Assembly (NCBI RefSeq): GCF_000243235.1
Contig: NZ_JH594606.1
Location: 2,918,255-2,982,254 of the forward strand
Length of the DNA stretch: 64,000 nt
From: Gillisia limnaea DSM 15749
Lineage (GTDB): Bacteria; Bacteroidota; Bacteroidia; Flavobacteriales; Flavobacteriaceae
Direction: 5' to 3'
In this document: piece after piece, positions 25,982 to 35,090 of the stretch
Layout of the letters: each line of letters begins with the position of its first letter
Position numbering within the stretch: the first letter of the stretch is position 1
Notes under the pieces: model-generated
What the model was told of the DNA's origin: nothing
The model's input: the letters and a program-made list of their open reading frames with translations, nothing else
Database searches by the model: none
Made by a program: the position numbers and the translations under genes

Positions 25982-27403
25982 ATGAAAATAGTATCACTTC
26001 TTTTTTTGTTTATTAGTTGTTCCTTTTCTTCAATCGCACAGTCTACAAAAGGTATTGAAGATTCCCTGAAACTTCGAACCGTTTTTGATATGGCTTTGCT
26101 TAATGGGCAGGCTTATAACTGGCTGGACCATTTGTCAAATGAAATAGGACCCAGGCTTTCAGGATCATCAAACGCTCAGCGGGCAGTGGAATATACTAAA
26201 AAGGAATTGGAAAAACTCGGACTTGATAGCGTTTGGCTGCAACCTGTGATGGTTCCAAAATGGGTTAGGGGAGCCAAGGAATATGCTTATGTGGAGTCAA
26301 CTCCCGGCAGCACAAGAGATATCAACATTACCGCTTTGGGAGGATCTGTGGCTACTCCAAACGGAGGTACAAAAGCAGAGGTTCTGGAAGTGCAGGGTAT
26401 TGAAGATCTGGAAAGGTATGGAGAGGAACAGGTAAAAGGGAAGATCGTTTTTTATAACCGGCCTATGAGAGCAGATTTAATCAATACTTTTGAAGCCTAC
26501 GGAGGTTGTGTAGATCAGCGCTATTCCGGAGCGGCGGAAGCTGCCAAATATGGTGCAGTAGGTGTGATCGTACGATCTTTGAACCTGCGGCTGGATGATT
26601 TTCCACATACCGGTACTATGAGCTATGGGGAACTTCCTGTTTCTCAAAGGATTCCTGCTGCTGCAATAAGCACCAATGATGCTGAATATTTAAGCGGACT
26701 TTTAAAGATTCAAAAAGATATAAAACTATATTTTAAACTGAATTCGGAGCAATTTCAAGATGTTTTGTCTTATAATGTAATTGGAGAAATTACCGGAAGT
26801 GAATTTCCGGAAGAGATCATTGTGGTAGGGGGACATCTTGATTCCTGGGATCTGGGAGATGGTTCACATGATGATGGTGCTGGAGTGGTGCAATCCATGG
26901 AGGTACTACGGCTTTTGAAAGAAATAGGATTAAAGCCAAAACGCAGCATCCGGGTGGTATTATTTATGAATGAGGAAAACGGTCTTCGCGGAGGAAATAA
27001 ATATGCTGAGGTGGCAAAAGAAAAGAATGAAAATCACATTTTTGCCTTAGAAAGTGATGCCGGTGGATTCACTCCCAGAGGTTTTTCCTTCGAAGCCGAT
27101 GATGCACAATTTGCACAAATAACAAGCTGGAACGAGTTGTTTAAGCCATATCTTATTCATCAGTTCGACAGAGGCGGAAGCGGAGCCGATATTGGTCCGT
27201 TGCGAGGAGGAACTACTGTTCTGGCCGGATTGCGTCCAGATTCTCAGCGGTATTTTGATCATCACCATTCAGACAATGACACTTTTGAACATATCAACAA
27301 AAGGGAACTGGAACTTGGTGCTGCTACCATGACTTCGCTTATTTACCTGGTAGATAAATATGGAATAAAAGGAATTCCTGTAGATAGGGAACCAAAATTT
27401 TAA
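25982..27403 (+). CDS. Secreted M28-family zinc peptidase with PA domain
   Basis: 473 residues with a signal peptide (MKIVSLLFLFISCSFSSIAQ). A PA-type insert lies around 120-240 (GKIVFYNRPM, YGAVGVIVRSLN). The two-zinc catalytic domain has H285 in GGHLDSWD and an Asp in SHDDGAG (about 297), Glu residues in FMNEENGLRGG, Asp in LESDAGG and His in HHHSDNDTFE. M28 members are aminopeptidases or carboxypeptidases; related proteins also act on glutamate-rich peptides. Probably periplasmic. Single gene. Confidence 0.9.
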   Translation: MKIVSLLFLFISCSFSSIAQSTKGIEDSLKLRTVFDMALLNGQAYNWLDHLSNEIGPRLSGSSNAQRAVEYTKKELEKLGLDSVWLQPVMVPKWVRGAKEYAYVESTPGSTRDINITALGGSVATPNGGTKAEVLEVQGIEDLERYGEEQVKGKIVFYNRPMRADLINTFEAYGGCVDQRYSGAAEAAKYGAVGVIVRSLNLRLDDFPHTGTMSYGELPVSQRIPAAAISTNDAEYLSGLLKIQKDIKLYFKLNSEQFQDVLSYNVIGEITGSEFPEEIIVVGGHLDSWDLGDGSHDDGAGVVQSMEVLRLLKEIGLKPKRSIRVVLFMNEENGLRGGNKYAEVAKEKNENHIFALESDAGGFTPRGFSFEADDAQFAQITSWNELFKPYLIHQFDRGGSGADIGPLRGGTTVLAGLRPDSQRYFDHHHSDNDTFEHINKRELELGAATMTSLIYLVDKYGIKGIPVDREPKF

Positions 27404-27697
27404 AGAAGAAGCTATTCGAAAAAGGGCTGTTTTTTGTCGGGTTGAAATTGTTTCAGCTTAAATTGGATTTTGATATTCAAGAAACCTCCTCCTGAAATAA
27501 ATTTAGGATTAAGTTTCGTCAATTATCAGAAAGTTTTTTTGCATTATAAAACTTCGCTGCGTAAGGTCTCATGACCTCGCGCCTCCGGCAATTTCGAAAG
27601 AAACCGGGAATCATCTTGAAGTCTCCTGACTACTTATCACACTCTTGTTGTAACATCATCCCGCTCACTTATAGTAGGGATTCTTCCTAGCCCAAAA

Positions 27698-27744
27698 GCT
27701 CGTTCAGAATGACAAAAAGAGAGGAAGGGCTCATTCAGAATCGC
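27698..27744. repeat. Two short direct copies, GCTCRTTCAGAAT type
   Basis: GCTCGTTCAGAATGAC at 27698-27713 and GCTCATTCAGAATCGC at 27729-27744 agree at 13 of 16 positions and are 31 nt apart. The sequence resembles, read on the other strand, the GTCATTCTGAACGAGC motif common in intergenic repeats of Bacteroidetes (from memory). Confidence 0.55.
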
Positions 27745-27800
27745 AAATGCCTAAGAAAAAAATTAAAATGGATTTCAATTTCTCCACATGCAAATCCTGT

Positions 27801-27808
27801 TATCTTTG
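27801..27808 (+). promoter_or_regulatory. Candidate -7 box of the MATE transporter gene
   Basis: TATCTTTG matches TAnnTTTG. Transcription near 27815 would leave a short leader before the TTG at 27827. No clear upstream TTG box. Confidence 0.45.
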
Positions 27809-27826
27809 CAGCTTAAAATTTAAGAA

Positions 27827-29212
27827 TTGCAATTAGTAGCCTACACCAGAGAATTTCAGAAAAATCTTCATATCGCCTTTCCCGTCATGATGGGGCAACT
27901 GGGACATGTACTTGTTAGCCTGGTAGATAATTTGATGATAGGTCAATTGGGAGCTGCACCTTTGGCTGCGGTATCCCTTGGAAACAGCCTCGTTTTTATT
28001 GCGCTTTCCCTGGGAATAGGATTTTCCTTTGCAATCACCCCACTTATTGCCGAGGCGGATGGTGCCGGGGATATTGAAAAGGGAAGAAGTTATTTTCATC
28101 ACGGAATTATGATGTGTGCCGTAAGCGGGATTTTTTTATTTCTGGTACTCTTGCTGGCAAAGCCTGTTTTATATCAATTAAACCAACCGCCGGAAGTGGT
28201 GGATCTCGCCATTCCATATCTTGAAATTGTGGCTTTTTCAATGATCCCGCTTATGATATTCCAGGCATATAAGCAATTTGCCGACGGACTTTCACAAACC
28301 AAATATTCCATGTACGCCATCCTTATCTCCAATGTGGTGAATGTGATCTTTAATTATCTACTTATCTATGGAATCTGGATTTTTCCAAGGCTGGAACTTC
28401 GGGGAGCGGCAATAGGTACTCTAATTTCCCGGTTTTTTATGTTGTGGTTCATTTGGGAGATCCTTCGCAGAAAGAAAAAGTTTAGAAAGTATTTTATTTG
28501 GAGTAAAAAGGAGCTTCTTAAAATATCAATTTTCAAACGCCTTGTGGCTCTTGGATTTCCCACGGCTTTACAAATGTTTTTTGAGGTAGCAATCTTTGCA
28601 GGAACAATCCTTCTGGCAGGAACCCTGGGTACCAATCCGCAGGCGGCAAATCAAATAGCCCTTAACCTGGCTTCTATGACCTATATGATCGCGGTTGGAC
28701 TGGGAGTTACAGCAACAATAAGGGTAGGAAATCAGAAGGGATTGAAAAATTATAAGGATTTAAGGCGAATCGCACTTTCTACTTTCTTGTTGGTGTTTTT
28801 GATTGAGGCCCTATTTGCACTTGGATTTATTTTATTAAAAGACTGGTTGCCAACGCTATATATTGACAATAGCGAAGTGATCATTCTGGCGGCTCAATTG
28901 TTGATTATTGCAGCATTATTTCAGTTAAGTGATGGTTTACAGGTAGTGATTCTGGGAGCTTTAAGAGGGCTGCAGGATGTGAAGATCCCAACGCTTATTT
29001 GTTTTATCGCCTATTGGATCATAGGATTTCCGGTTTCTATTTATTTTGGAAAAGCAGATAAACTCGGGAGCATGGGAATCTGGCTGGGATTGCTGGTAGG
29101 ATTATCTGCTTCTGCTATATTATTGTATTTTCGTTTTAATTATTTAAGCAGAAAATTAATTCAGAAGGAAGATCTCGTTTTAGCTGCAGCTACTTCAGCA
29201 ACCGAAAATTAA
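27827..29212 (+). CDS. MATE family efflux transporter
   Basis: 461 residues, 12 predicted helices in two MatE repeats (about 10-170 and 230-395). Typical phrases are VSLVDNLMIGQLGAAPLAAVSLGNSLVF near the N-terminus, AIGTLISRFFMLWFI, and TLGTNPQAANQIALNLASMTYMIAVGLGVTATIRVGN in the second half. These pumps export cationic drugs or metabolites with Na+ or H+. The start is TTG (MQLVAYTREFQ), supported by the promoter box upstream; no ATG exists before residue 20. Single gene. Confidence 0.92.
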   Translation: MQLVAYTREFQKNLHIAFPVMMGQLGHVLVSLVDNLMIGQLGAAPLAAVSLGNSLVFIALSLGIGFSFAITPLIAEADGAGDIEKGRSYFHHGIMMCAVSGIFLFLVLLLAKPVLYQLNQPPEVVDLAIPYLEIVAFSMIPLMIFQAYKQFADGLSQTKYSMYAILISNVVNVIFNYLLIYGIWIFPRLELRGAAIGTLISRFFMLWFIWEILRRKKKFRKYFIWSKKELLKISIFKRLVALGFPTALQMFFEVAIFAGTILLAGTLGTNPQAANQIALNLASMTYMIAVGLGVTATIRVGNQKGLKNYKDLRRIALSTFLLVFLIEALFALGFILLKDWLPTLYIDNSEVIILAAQLLIIAALFQLSDGLQVVILGALRGLQDVKIPTLICFIAYWIIGFPVSIYFGKADKLGSMGIWLGLLVGLSASAILLYFRFNYLSRKLIQKEDLVLAAATSATEN

Positions 29213-29354
29213 AGCAAATTCTGCTCCAACGGCATTGATATTTTTTAATTTTGATCCAAAAGTAATAGTTGATAATCAGGAATTAAAAAAATATCAGTCA
29301 CGAGTATACTAAAGAAAAATAATATCATATTTAATAAATAAACAGTAAGAAACT

Positions 29355-29582
29355 ATGGATTTCCCAAAATTCCTTTTAGGTGATAACACCGATTATCCCG
29401 ATGCTATTTTTGTAATACATACAGAATATCCCCGGTTTATAATCAATCTTGAAAACGATGATGTAGAATGGCTGGAAGATTTTGATCAAAGTGATGAAAA
29501 AGAATTGGCAACTCTTGCAGAAGATTTGATTACTGAAGCCAGTGAATTCTATGACAGGGAAGTTTCCCGTTATGACGAGTAA
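29355..29582 (+). CDS. Small acidic conserved protein, function unknown
   Basis: 75 residues with strong acidic character: FLLGDNTDYPDAIFVIHTEYPRFIINLENDDVEWLEDF, then a Glu-rich C-terminal helix (EKELATLAEDLITEASEFYDREV). No signal peptide or membrane segment. From memory, similar short proteins occur next to housekeeping genes in many Flavobacteriaceae. It lies 3 nt before the PAP2 gene, probably on one transcript. Confidence 0.7.
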   Translation: MDFPKFLLGDNTDYPDAIFVIHTEYPRFIINLENDDVEWLEDFDQSDEKELATLAEDLITEASEFYDREVSRYDE

Positions 29583-29585
29583 TGT

Positions 29586-30161
29586 ATGATTGAAAGAATT
29601 CTCGAGTTAGATACGAAGTTATTCCTGTATTTAAATAATCTAGGAAATCCTTCCTGGGATTGGTTTTGGTTATTGATCACGGATAAATGGACGGCAATTC
29701 CCCTTTATGCGCTGTTATTGTATCTTATTTTTAAAAGGTATGGGGTGAAAGGAACCATAATTTCAATGGTTATGGTCGCTTTATTAATAACCTGTACAGA
29801 TCAACTTGCTAATGTCTTTAAACACGCATTCGAGCGTCCAAGACCTTGCAGGCAGGAAGGCGTCATGGAATATGCAAGATATATTGCGGTACGCTGCGGG
29901 CGGTTTGGATATTTCTCTGCTCATGCCTCCAGTACTTTTGCATTAGCGATCTTTGTAGGGCTCATCTTGAAGAAAGCCTATCCTAAATTGATCTATGTGA
30001 TGCTTTTTTGGGCGCTGGTGGTTAGTTACAGCCGCATCTATGTTGGGGTTCACTACCCACTCGATGTGATTACCGGGATGTTAATAGGTGCTTCCTTAGG
30101 ATATCTTTTATACCTGTTACAGGTCTATTTAATACGAAGATTTAAAGTTACTTTTTCCTAG
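29586..30161 (+). CDS. PAP2-family membrane phosphatase
   Basis: 191 residues with five or six helices. The three motifs of the PAP2/lipid phosphatase family are seen: KHAFERPRPC (KxxxxxxRP type, near 80), YFSAHASS (PSGH-type motif with SAH, near 115) and SRIYVGVHYPLDVITG (SRxxxxxHxxxD, near 148). Members act on phosphatidate, undecaprenyl diphosphate or lipid A phosphate; which applies here is open. It follows the acidic protein by 3 nt and its end overlaps the GT39 gene by 14 nt on the other strand. Confidence 0.9.
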   Translation: MIERILELDTKLFLYLNNLGNPSWDWFWLLITDKWTAIPLYALLLYLIFKRYGVKGTIISMVMVALLITCTDQLANVFKHAFERPRPCRQEGVMEYARYIAVRCGRFGYFSAHASSTFALAIFVGLILKKAYPKLIYVMLFWALVVSYSRIYVGVHYPLDVITGMLIGASLGYLLYLLQVYLIRRFKVTFS

Positions 30162-31776
30162 CGATATAAAAATCCCTCATCAATCTTGAATTGCTCCCTT
30201 TAGAAATAGTTGGATTGAGATCCAGGGTCCCCCGGAACTCCAATTTGTAATTTTTAAATGCTTCTTTCCGGTCTTTATCGTCATTAGCTATCAATACCCC
30301 GAATTTTTCTCCCGCCATGCTTATGTCTTCCGGGCTGTCTATAATAGGGATAGGTTTGCCATATTCCCAAATCAACTCTGGAAGCATCCCTGTGGCATCA
30401 TATAATTTCACATTTTCTTTAGCCTGTATATCCTTTAGATTGGAGATATTAGGGGTATTTCTGGCTGGATCTATCAATCTTGTAAAGGGAAATCCAAGGA
30501 GGATAATAAGAAGTATCATCGTTGCCTGCAAACAGAATAGCAGCCTTATTTTGGATTTTATCATTCCGTAGATAAACAATGCGCCAAGAGCGATCATACC
30601 GAGGCTAAAACTAGCAAAAACGACGCTTTTTTCCAGAATTACCTCTCCCAATGTATAGTAAAGAATTGCCGGAGCAGCAAAAGCTATAAGAGCAAGTAGT
30701 ATGAAGTTTAGATACACAGGAAAGCGTTCTAATTTACTAAAATTCAGCTTAAAATTCTTTATGACAACCTCCACATAAAAAGCGGTGGTAACGGCCAGCG
30801 GAATTAATACCGGCAATAAATAACGGCTTTTCTTTTCAGGGATTATGGATAGCAGAATTACAGAGATGAGGGTCCATAAAAGATAAAATTTATAGGCTTT
30901 TAAATTGGAGACTTTTCCTTTCAAATACCAGTAAAATAAACCCAGCAATGCCGGTATTGTCCAGATGCCGCTTTGGGTGAAAAAACTCCAGTAATACCAT
31001 ATTGGCCGGACGTTATAATTAAACCAGCGGGAGCTTTCCTGGGCTGCGATTTCGGTAAATGCCGCAGGGTCATAATAATGCACATAAACCGTCCACCATG
31101 AGCCTGAAATAAGGCCGGTAAGAATAAAGATCAGGTATAATTTCCATTTTCCCCCAGGTTGTTTAAATTTGTAAATCACCCCATAGCTTATAAGAAAAGG
31201 AAGAAATAAGGCATAGAGCGAAACCGGCCCTTTGCTCATAAGAGAGGCTCCAAAGAAAAGGCCGGCAACCAAGGCATGCAGGATGTTATTTTTTTCTGAA
31301 GTTAGCATCAGTACAAAAAAGTAGCAACAAGCCACCATAAAGCTGTGGGTAAAAATATCCCATTGCCCGTCTCTTCCGGAAAATAAAATATAAAAGGAAG
31401 TCATCAATATCAAACTCGATCCAAAGGCAAATGATTTTTTAATATTGAGCCGAAGCTGAAGTTTATAAAAAATCACTACCAGAAATATTGAAGTTAAAGC
31501 GGCTGGCAACCTATAAGCAAACAGATTTTCCAACCCTAACAACCCGGCCGAAATCGCGGTCAGCCAGGTGGGAAGCGGTGGTTTTTCATACCGTGGGAGC
31601 TCATTCATCGTGGTGAAGATCCAGTTTCCATGTGTAAGCATTTCCCGAGCAGCAATAAAATTGCGGGCCTCCATGATATTTACAAACAAGGCATCGAGAT
31701 TTACTAAAAAAAGCAATAACCCAAATAGGATTAGCAAGGGTAAATACGGTAAGTTCCTGGAATTATATTTTGGCAT
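30148..31776 (-). CDS. Glycosyltransferase family 39 (ArnT/PMT-like) membrane enzyme
   Basis: 542 residues with about 11-13 helices. The N-terminal luminal loop EARNFIAAREMLTHGNWIFTTMNELPRYEKPPLPTWL (36-73) is the GT39/ArnT signature, with the acidic pair before RNF; FSGRDGQWDIFTHSF follows. Relatives use polyprenyl-phosphate sugars, e.g. to add L-Ara4N to lipid A. The acceptor here is unknown. It overlaps the preceding LAB_N gene by 14 nt and would be supplied by the GT2 enzyme further upstream. Confidence 0.88.
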   Translation of the reverse strand: MPKYNSRNLPYLPLLILFGLLLFLVNLDALFVNIMEARNFIAAREMLTHGNWIFTTMNELPRYEKPPLPTWLTAISAGLLGLENLFAYRLPAALTSIFLVVIFYKLQLRLNIKKSFAFGSSLILMTSFYILFSGRDGQWDIFTHSFMVACCYFFVLMLTSEKNNILHALVAGLFFGASLMSKGPVSLYALFLPFLISYGVIYKFKQPGGKWKLYLIFILTGLISGSWWTVYVHYYDPAAFTEIAAQESSRWFNYNVRPIWYYWSFFTQSGIWTIPALLGLFYWYLKGKVSNLKAYKFYLLWTLISVILLSIIPEKKSRYLLPVLIPLAVTTAFYVEVVIKNFKLNFSKLERFPVYLNFILLALIAFAAPAILYYTLGEVILEKSVVFASFSLGMIALGALFIYGMIKSKIRLLFCLQATMILLIILLGFPFTRLIDPARNTPNISNLKDIQAKENVKLYDATGMLPELIWEYGKPIPIIDSPEDISMAGEKFGVLIANDDKDRKEAFKNYKLEFRGTLDLNPTISKGSNSRLMRDFYIARKK

Positions 31777-32389
31777 ATTTTCGGATTATAATAATATTTC
31801 TGATATAGATAAAACTTCCCATAATATGACCTATAAATAAAACCGGATCTCTTCGAAAAATCGCATATAGCAGAATAAGCAAGGATCCGGTTATGCTTAA
31901 AACCCAAAAACCCATTGGAAGTACAGATTCTTTAATTTTTTCTGAATAGATCCATTGATAAATAAAGCGAAAATTAAAAATTATTTGCGCTGCTACCCCC
32001 AGGGTTAATAACCAAAATGGAATTGCTTCATTGAAAAAAAGTTTTTGTAGGTCGTAGGTGCTATTATTGTATGAATAAATAACGATCAGTACAGGGAATA
32101 GAAATAAAAATATTTGAAAAAATTTAGGGAACCTTTTCCATTCTCCCTGTAATTGTAGATTGCGAATATAGATAAAGTAGGTAAGTGCCTGACCAAGCAT
32201 TATAGAAAAATCATCTCTTAAATAGCCATAAACAAAAAGAAGGAACGAAGCGATTAGGCTAAGTTTCCAAAACATGGAAGGGGTTAATACTTTCTTGTGT
32301 TTTTCAGAAATAAACCATTGTATAATCAGTCTGCTGGAAAACAATAGTTGTGCTGCAAATCCTATGCTATAAATTTGCCAGCTACTCAT
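31763..32389 (-). CDS. Membrane protein with two LAB_N (lipid A biosynthesis N-terminal) repeats
   Basis: 208 residues. Each half carries a three-helix LAB_N-like unit: GFAAQLLFSSRLIIQWFISEKHKK ... FIYIRNLQLQ in the first and GVAAQIIFNFRFIYQWIYSEKIKE ... FIYIRNIIIIRK in the second. The repeated Q-x(6)-R-x(2)-QW and FIYIRN patterns make an internal duplication clear. LAB_N is known as the N-terminal part of some LpxB proteins and as a stand-alone partner of membrane glycosyltransferases. It is coupled to GT39 (14-nt overlap) and to a small upstream ORF (ATG overlaps its stop). Confidence 0.85.
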   Translation of the reverse strand: MSSWQIYSIGFAAQLLFSSRLIIQWFISEKHKKVLTPSMFWKLSLIASFLLFVYGYLRDDFSIMLGQALTYFIYIRNLQLQGEWKRFPKFFQIFLFLFPVLIVIYSYNNSTYDLQKLFFNEAIPFWLLTLGVAAQIIFNFRFIYQWIYSEKIKESVLPMGFWVLSITGSLLILLYAIFRRDPVLFIGHIMGSFIYIRNIIIIRKYAKI

Positions 32390-32552
32390 CTTTTTTTATC
32401 ACTTTGTAGTTAAAATTACTTATAAACATCCATAAAAGTGGAAAATAATTTTCTAACAGATCTTTTGAATTATGAGTGCCGGATTTTAAAGAGGTACTTA
32501 AATCCTTATATTTCATGTAAAGCGGGATATTTTTCGTGAATTCGTAGTTCAT
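32382..32552 (-). CDS. Possible 56-residue protein upstream of the LAB_N gene
   Basis: An ATG at 32552 opens a 56-codon frame (begins MNYEFTKNIPLYMKYKDL) ending in TAG at 32382-32384, inside the ATGAGTAG start of the LAB_N gene, so coupling is possible. The protein has one mildly hydrophobic stretch (LLENYFPLLWMFISNF) and a basic end. Its first ten residues resemble the N-terminus of the GT2 protein upstream ([15 protein letters not shown]). It may be a remnant of a duplicated glycosyltransferase start, a true small protein, or chance. Confidence 0.3.
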   Translation of the reverse strand: MNYEFTKNIPLYMKYKDLSTSLKSGTHNSKDLLENYFPLLWMFISNFNYKVIKKDE

Positions 32553-32744
32553 AGAACATTATGATAATCTTTGTAAATGTAATTATAGATAAATGTCTGT
32601 AGCATATATCATTATAGATTAAGGAAATATTTTCAAAATGATCCAAACTTATAGCTTACTGCCGGAACGGCATTTACCGGATCTCAGGATATTCTTCTTT
32701 CGCATATTTTGAGCGCTTACTTCAGGTAAATGATTGTAGTAAGG

Positions 32745-33464
32745 TTAATAGAGTTTTTTTTCTTTAATATTATAGCGTATATAGGTCTTTTTCATCCAAA
32801 TATATCCAAAGCAATCTATAAGGGGACCCAGGAACCTGTTTTTAAATGAGTATTTGGAAACGCCTTCCAGCCGTGGATAGTGGGGGATGGGTACTTCCTT
32901 TATCTTTCCTTGCTGTAAAAGTATCATGGCGGGAATAAATCGCTGAAGTCCTGAAAACATTGGAATTTGTTTGGCGTAATGACTGTCTATCACCTTTAAC
33001 GGGCACCCGGAATCGTGAATTTGATCCTGGATTAAAAGTCCGCGTATCCCATTTCCTATTAAGGAAGAAATCTTTTTGATGCCGGTATCTTTCCGGTCTT
33101 TTCGCCAGCCGGTTACGAGTTGATATTCTTTGGTGAACGGGAATAATTTTTCAAAATCTTCAGGATGGGTCTGTAAGTCGGCATCCATATATCCTACAAG
33201 TGGAGATTTTACCGCTTCAAAACCTGCTTTGAGGGCAGCGCCTTTTCCGGAGTTTTCAGAAAATATAATTGAATAAATATGTTCATTTCGGTTGGAAATT
33301 TCCCGGATTAGCGCTGTGCTTCCATCAGAAGATCCATCATCGATTAGAATAGCACATGTTTGGCGGGATGCCTTTTGAAAATAAGCGTTCAAAAGTTGCT
33401 CTAATCTATTCAAATTGCCCAGTTCATTGTATACCGGGACAATTATGGTAAAATCATAATTCAT
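32745..33464 (-). CDS. Glycosyltransferase family 2, polyprenyl-phosphate sugar transferase-like
   Basis: 239 residues. Typical GT2 motifs are [12 protein letters not shown] at the N-terminus, [10 protein letters not shown] (nucleotide binding) and [13 protein letters not shown] (DxD region), then [14 protein letters not shown]. The size and lack of transmembrane segments suit a DPM1-like enzyme that charges polyprenyl phosphate with a sugar for GT39-type transferases, which fits the GT39 gene downstream. It overlaps meaB by 11 nt. The sugar is unknown. Confidence 0.88.
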   Translation of the reverse strand: MNYDFTIIVPVYNELGNLNRLEQLLNAYFQKASRQTCAILIDDGSSDGSTALIREISNRNEHIYSIIFSENSGKGAALKAGFEAVKSPLVGYMDADLQTHPEDFEKLFPFTKEYQLVTGWRKDRKDTGIKKISSLIGNGIRGLLIQDQIHDSGCPLKVIDSHYAKQIPMFSGLQRFIPAMILLQQGKIKEVPIPHYPRLEGVSKYSFKNRFLGPLIDCFGYIWMKKTYIRYNIKEKKLY

Positions 33465-34539
33465 TATGCAAGTTTAGTAAAAGTTTGGCTGCTGCAAAGG
33501 GGGTAGTTTCATTATTTTCAATCGCAGTTAATTGGTCTTTTAGAGCCTTTTTAATTTGTGGATCCTGATAAAATCGCTGCTTTAAATGTTCGTTGATCGT
33601 TTGTAACAGCCAGAATTTATTTTGTTCGTGCCTGTTCTTTTCAAAGAATTCGTTCTTTTTAGTGAGCTTTTTATATTCATTGATCATCTCCCAAACCTCG
33701 CTTATACCGGTATTGTCTAAAGCACTGCAAAGGGAAACTTTGGGTTGCCAGGTGCTTGCCTTAGGCGGATATAAATGCAGTGCCCTGTTAAATTCGAGGC
33801 GTGCCTCCCGGGCAGCTTTCAGGTTATCACCATCGGCTTTGTTAATCACGATGGCATCGGCCATTTCAATAATTCCACGCTTTATTCCCTGCAATTCATC
33901 TCCGGCCCCGGCTAATTTCAGAAGAAGGAAAAAATCGGTCATACTATGTACGGTTGTTTCGCTCTGTCCAACCCCAACGGTTTCTATCAAAATTACATCA
34001 AAACCTGCTGCTTCACATAGAATTATGCTTTCCCGGGTTTTTCTTGCAACCCCTCCCAATGAATCTCCGGATGGGGAGGGCCTGATGAATGCATTTTCCT
34101 CGGTAACCAGGTTTTCCATACGGGTCTTATCTCCCATAATACTTCCATGAGAAACAGAGCTGCTTGGGTCTACGGCCAAAACTGCCACTTTCTTTCCCAA
34201 TTTCACCAGCAAGCTACCAAAGGCTTCAATGAAAGTGCTCTTTCCAACCCCCGGAACTCCGGTAATACCAATTCTAATAGATTTATGGGCATATGGAAGG
34301 CAGGATTCTATGAGTTTTTCTGCTCTTTGCTGATGTGAGGACTGATTGCTTTCCACAAGCGTGATACCTCTTCCAAGCGCGGTTTTATTTCCGGAAATCA
34401 ACAAATCTTTAAGCTCTTCATCTGAAAATTGCCTTTTTCGGGAAGCTTTGATCTTCTGAATAGAATCTGCGTTTACATGAGGCAAAGCAGGAGTGCTTTT
34501 TGATTGATGCAGGGCAGATTTACTGGAGGATTTGGTCAA
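33454..34539 (-). CDS. meaB: Methylmalonyl-CoA mutase-associated GTPase MeaB
   Basis: 361 residues from a TTG start. G-protein P-loop [13 protein letters not shown] (about 91-103), [31 protein letters not shown] (switch) and [12 protein letters not shown] are diagnostic of the MeaB/ArgK family. MeaB protects and reloads the B12 enzyme methylmalonyl-CoA mutase. The mutase genes are not in the window. A TAAATTTG box lies at 34567-34560 just upstream of the TTG. The N-terminal 30 residues are basic and low in complexity. Confidence 0.93.
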   Translation of the reverse strand: MTKSSSKSALHQSKSTPALPHVNADSIQKIKASRKRQFSDEELKDLLISGNKTALGRGITLVESNQSSHQQRAEKLIESCLPYAHKSIRIGITGVPGVGKSTFIEAFGSLLVKLGKKVAVLAVDPSSSVSHGSIMGDKTRMENLVTEENAFIRPSPSGDSLGGVARKTRESIILCEAAGFDVILIETVGVGQSETTVHSMTDFFLLLKLAGAGDELQGIKRGIIEMADAIVINKADGDNLKAAREARLEFNRALHLYPPKASTWQPKVSLCSALDNTGISEVWEMINEYKKLTKKNEFFEKNRHEQNKFWLLQTINEHLKQRFYQDPQIKKALKDQLTAIENNETTPFAAAKLLLNLHNEL

Positions 34540-34559
34540 AAGTGATACTTTATTTAGGA

Positions 34560-34567
34560 CAAATTTA
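34560..34567 (-). promoter_or_regulatory. Candidate -7 box of meaB
   Basis: Minus strand TAAATTTG, 20 nt before the TTG start. The TTG -33 box is not evident. Confidence 0.4.
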
Positions 34568-34644
34568 TGAATAGTTGTGTTGATAGCCTCTTGTTAAGAT
34601 AGTATATTTCGAAAACTATATAAAGTTAAACAAAAATAAATAAG

Positions 34645-35073
34645 ATGAAGACATTGTACAAAGCTAAGGTTACCACAACAGGAGGCCGGGAAGGTCACCT
34701 GAAAAGTGATGATGGCGTTCTTGATATGAAACTAAGTATGCCTAAAGGTTTGGGTGGAAAAGGAGAGAAACACACCAATCCCGAACAACTTTTTGCAGCC
34801 GGATATTCTGCCTGTTACGGTAGTGCTTTACAGGTGGTTGCTAAAAAACACAAAGTAGATCTTGGAGATTTTAATGTAACCGCAACTGTTGGGATTGGAA
34901 AAACAGAAGAAGATGATTTGCAATTATCGGTTATTTTGGATACCTATATCCCGAACATTGATATTGAAACCGGAGAAAAACTGGTAAATGAGGCGCATGA
35001 GATCTGCCCTTATTCCAGAGCTACCAGAGATAATGTGGATGTTACCCTTAACCTTATGTTGGACGAGGAATAA
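34645..35073 (+). CDS. Organic hydroperoxide resistance protein (Ohr/OsmC)
   Basis: 142 residues. The two redox cysteines are C57 (GYSACYGSAL) and C121 (HEICPYSRATR); E48 in NPEQLF is also conserved. Ohr reduces organic peroxides with lipoylated protein as electron donor. Domain length and spacing agree with Ohr rather than OsmC. Single gene; its terminator lies inside the coding end of the convergent DUF2911 gene. Confidence 0.92.
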   Translation: MKTLYKAKVTTTGGREGHLKSDDGVLDMKLSMPKGLGGKGEKHTNPEQLFAAGYSACYGSALQVVAKKHKVDLGDFNVTATVGIGKTEEDDLQLSVILDTYIPNIDIETGEKLVNEAHEICPYSRATRDNVDVTLNLMLDEE

Positions 35074-35090
35074 CAAATCTGTTATTAGGA

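Larger units (their letters stand above)
27404..27826. other. 423-nt gap with degenerate repeat sequence
   Basis: After the M28 gene the DNA becomes less AT-rich around 27545-27745. It contains a small inverted repeat AGGTC/GACCT (27567-27582 region) and two direct copies of GCTCGTTCAGAATGAC-like sequence (27698-27713 and 27729-27744). No coding frame is convincing. A promoter box for the MATE gene lies at 27801-27808. Confidence 0.6.

Noticed and set aside
33593-34150. 185-codon plus-strand frame inside meaB
   Set aside because: Antisense shadow of a conserved GTPase; Ser/Leu-rich translation without motifs.
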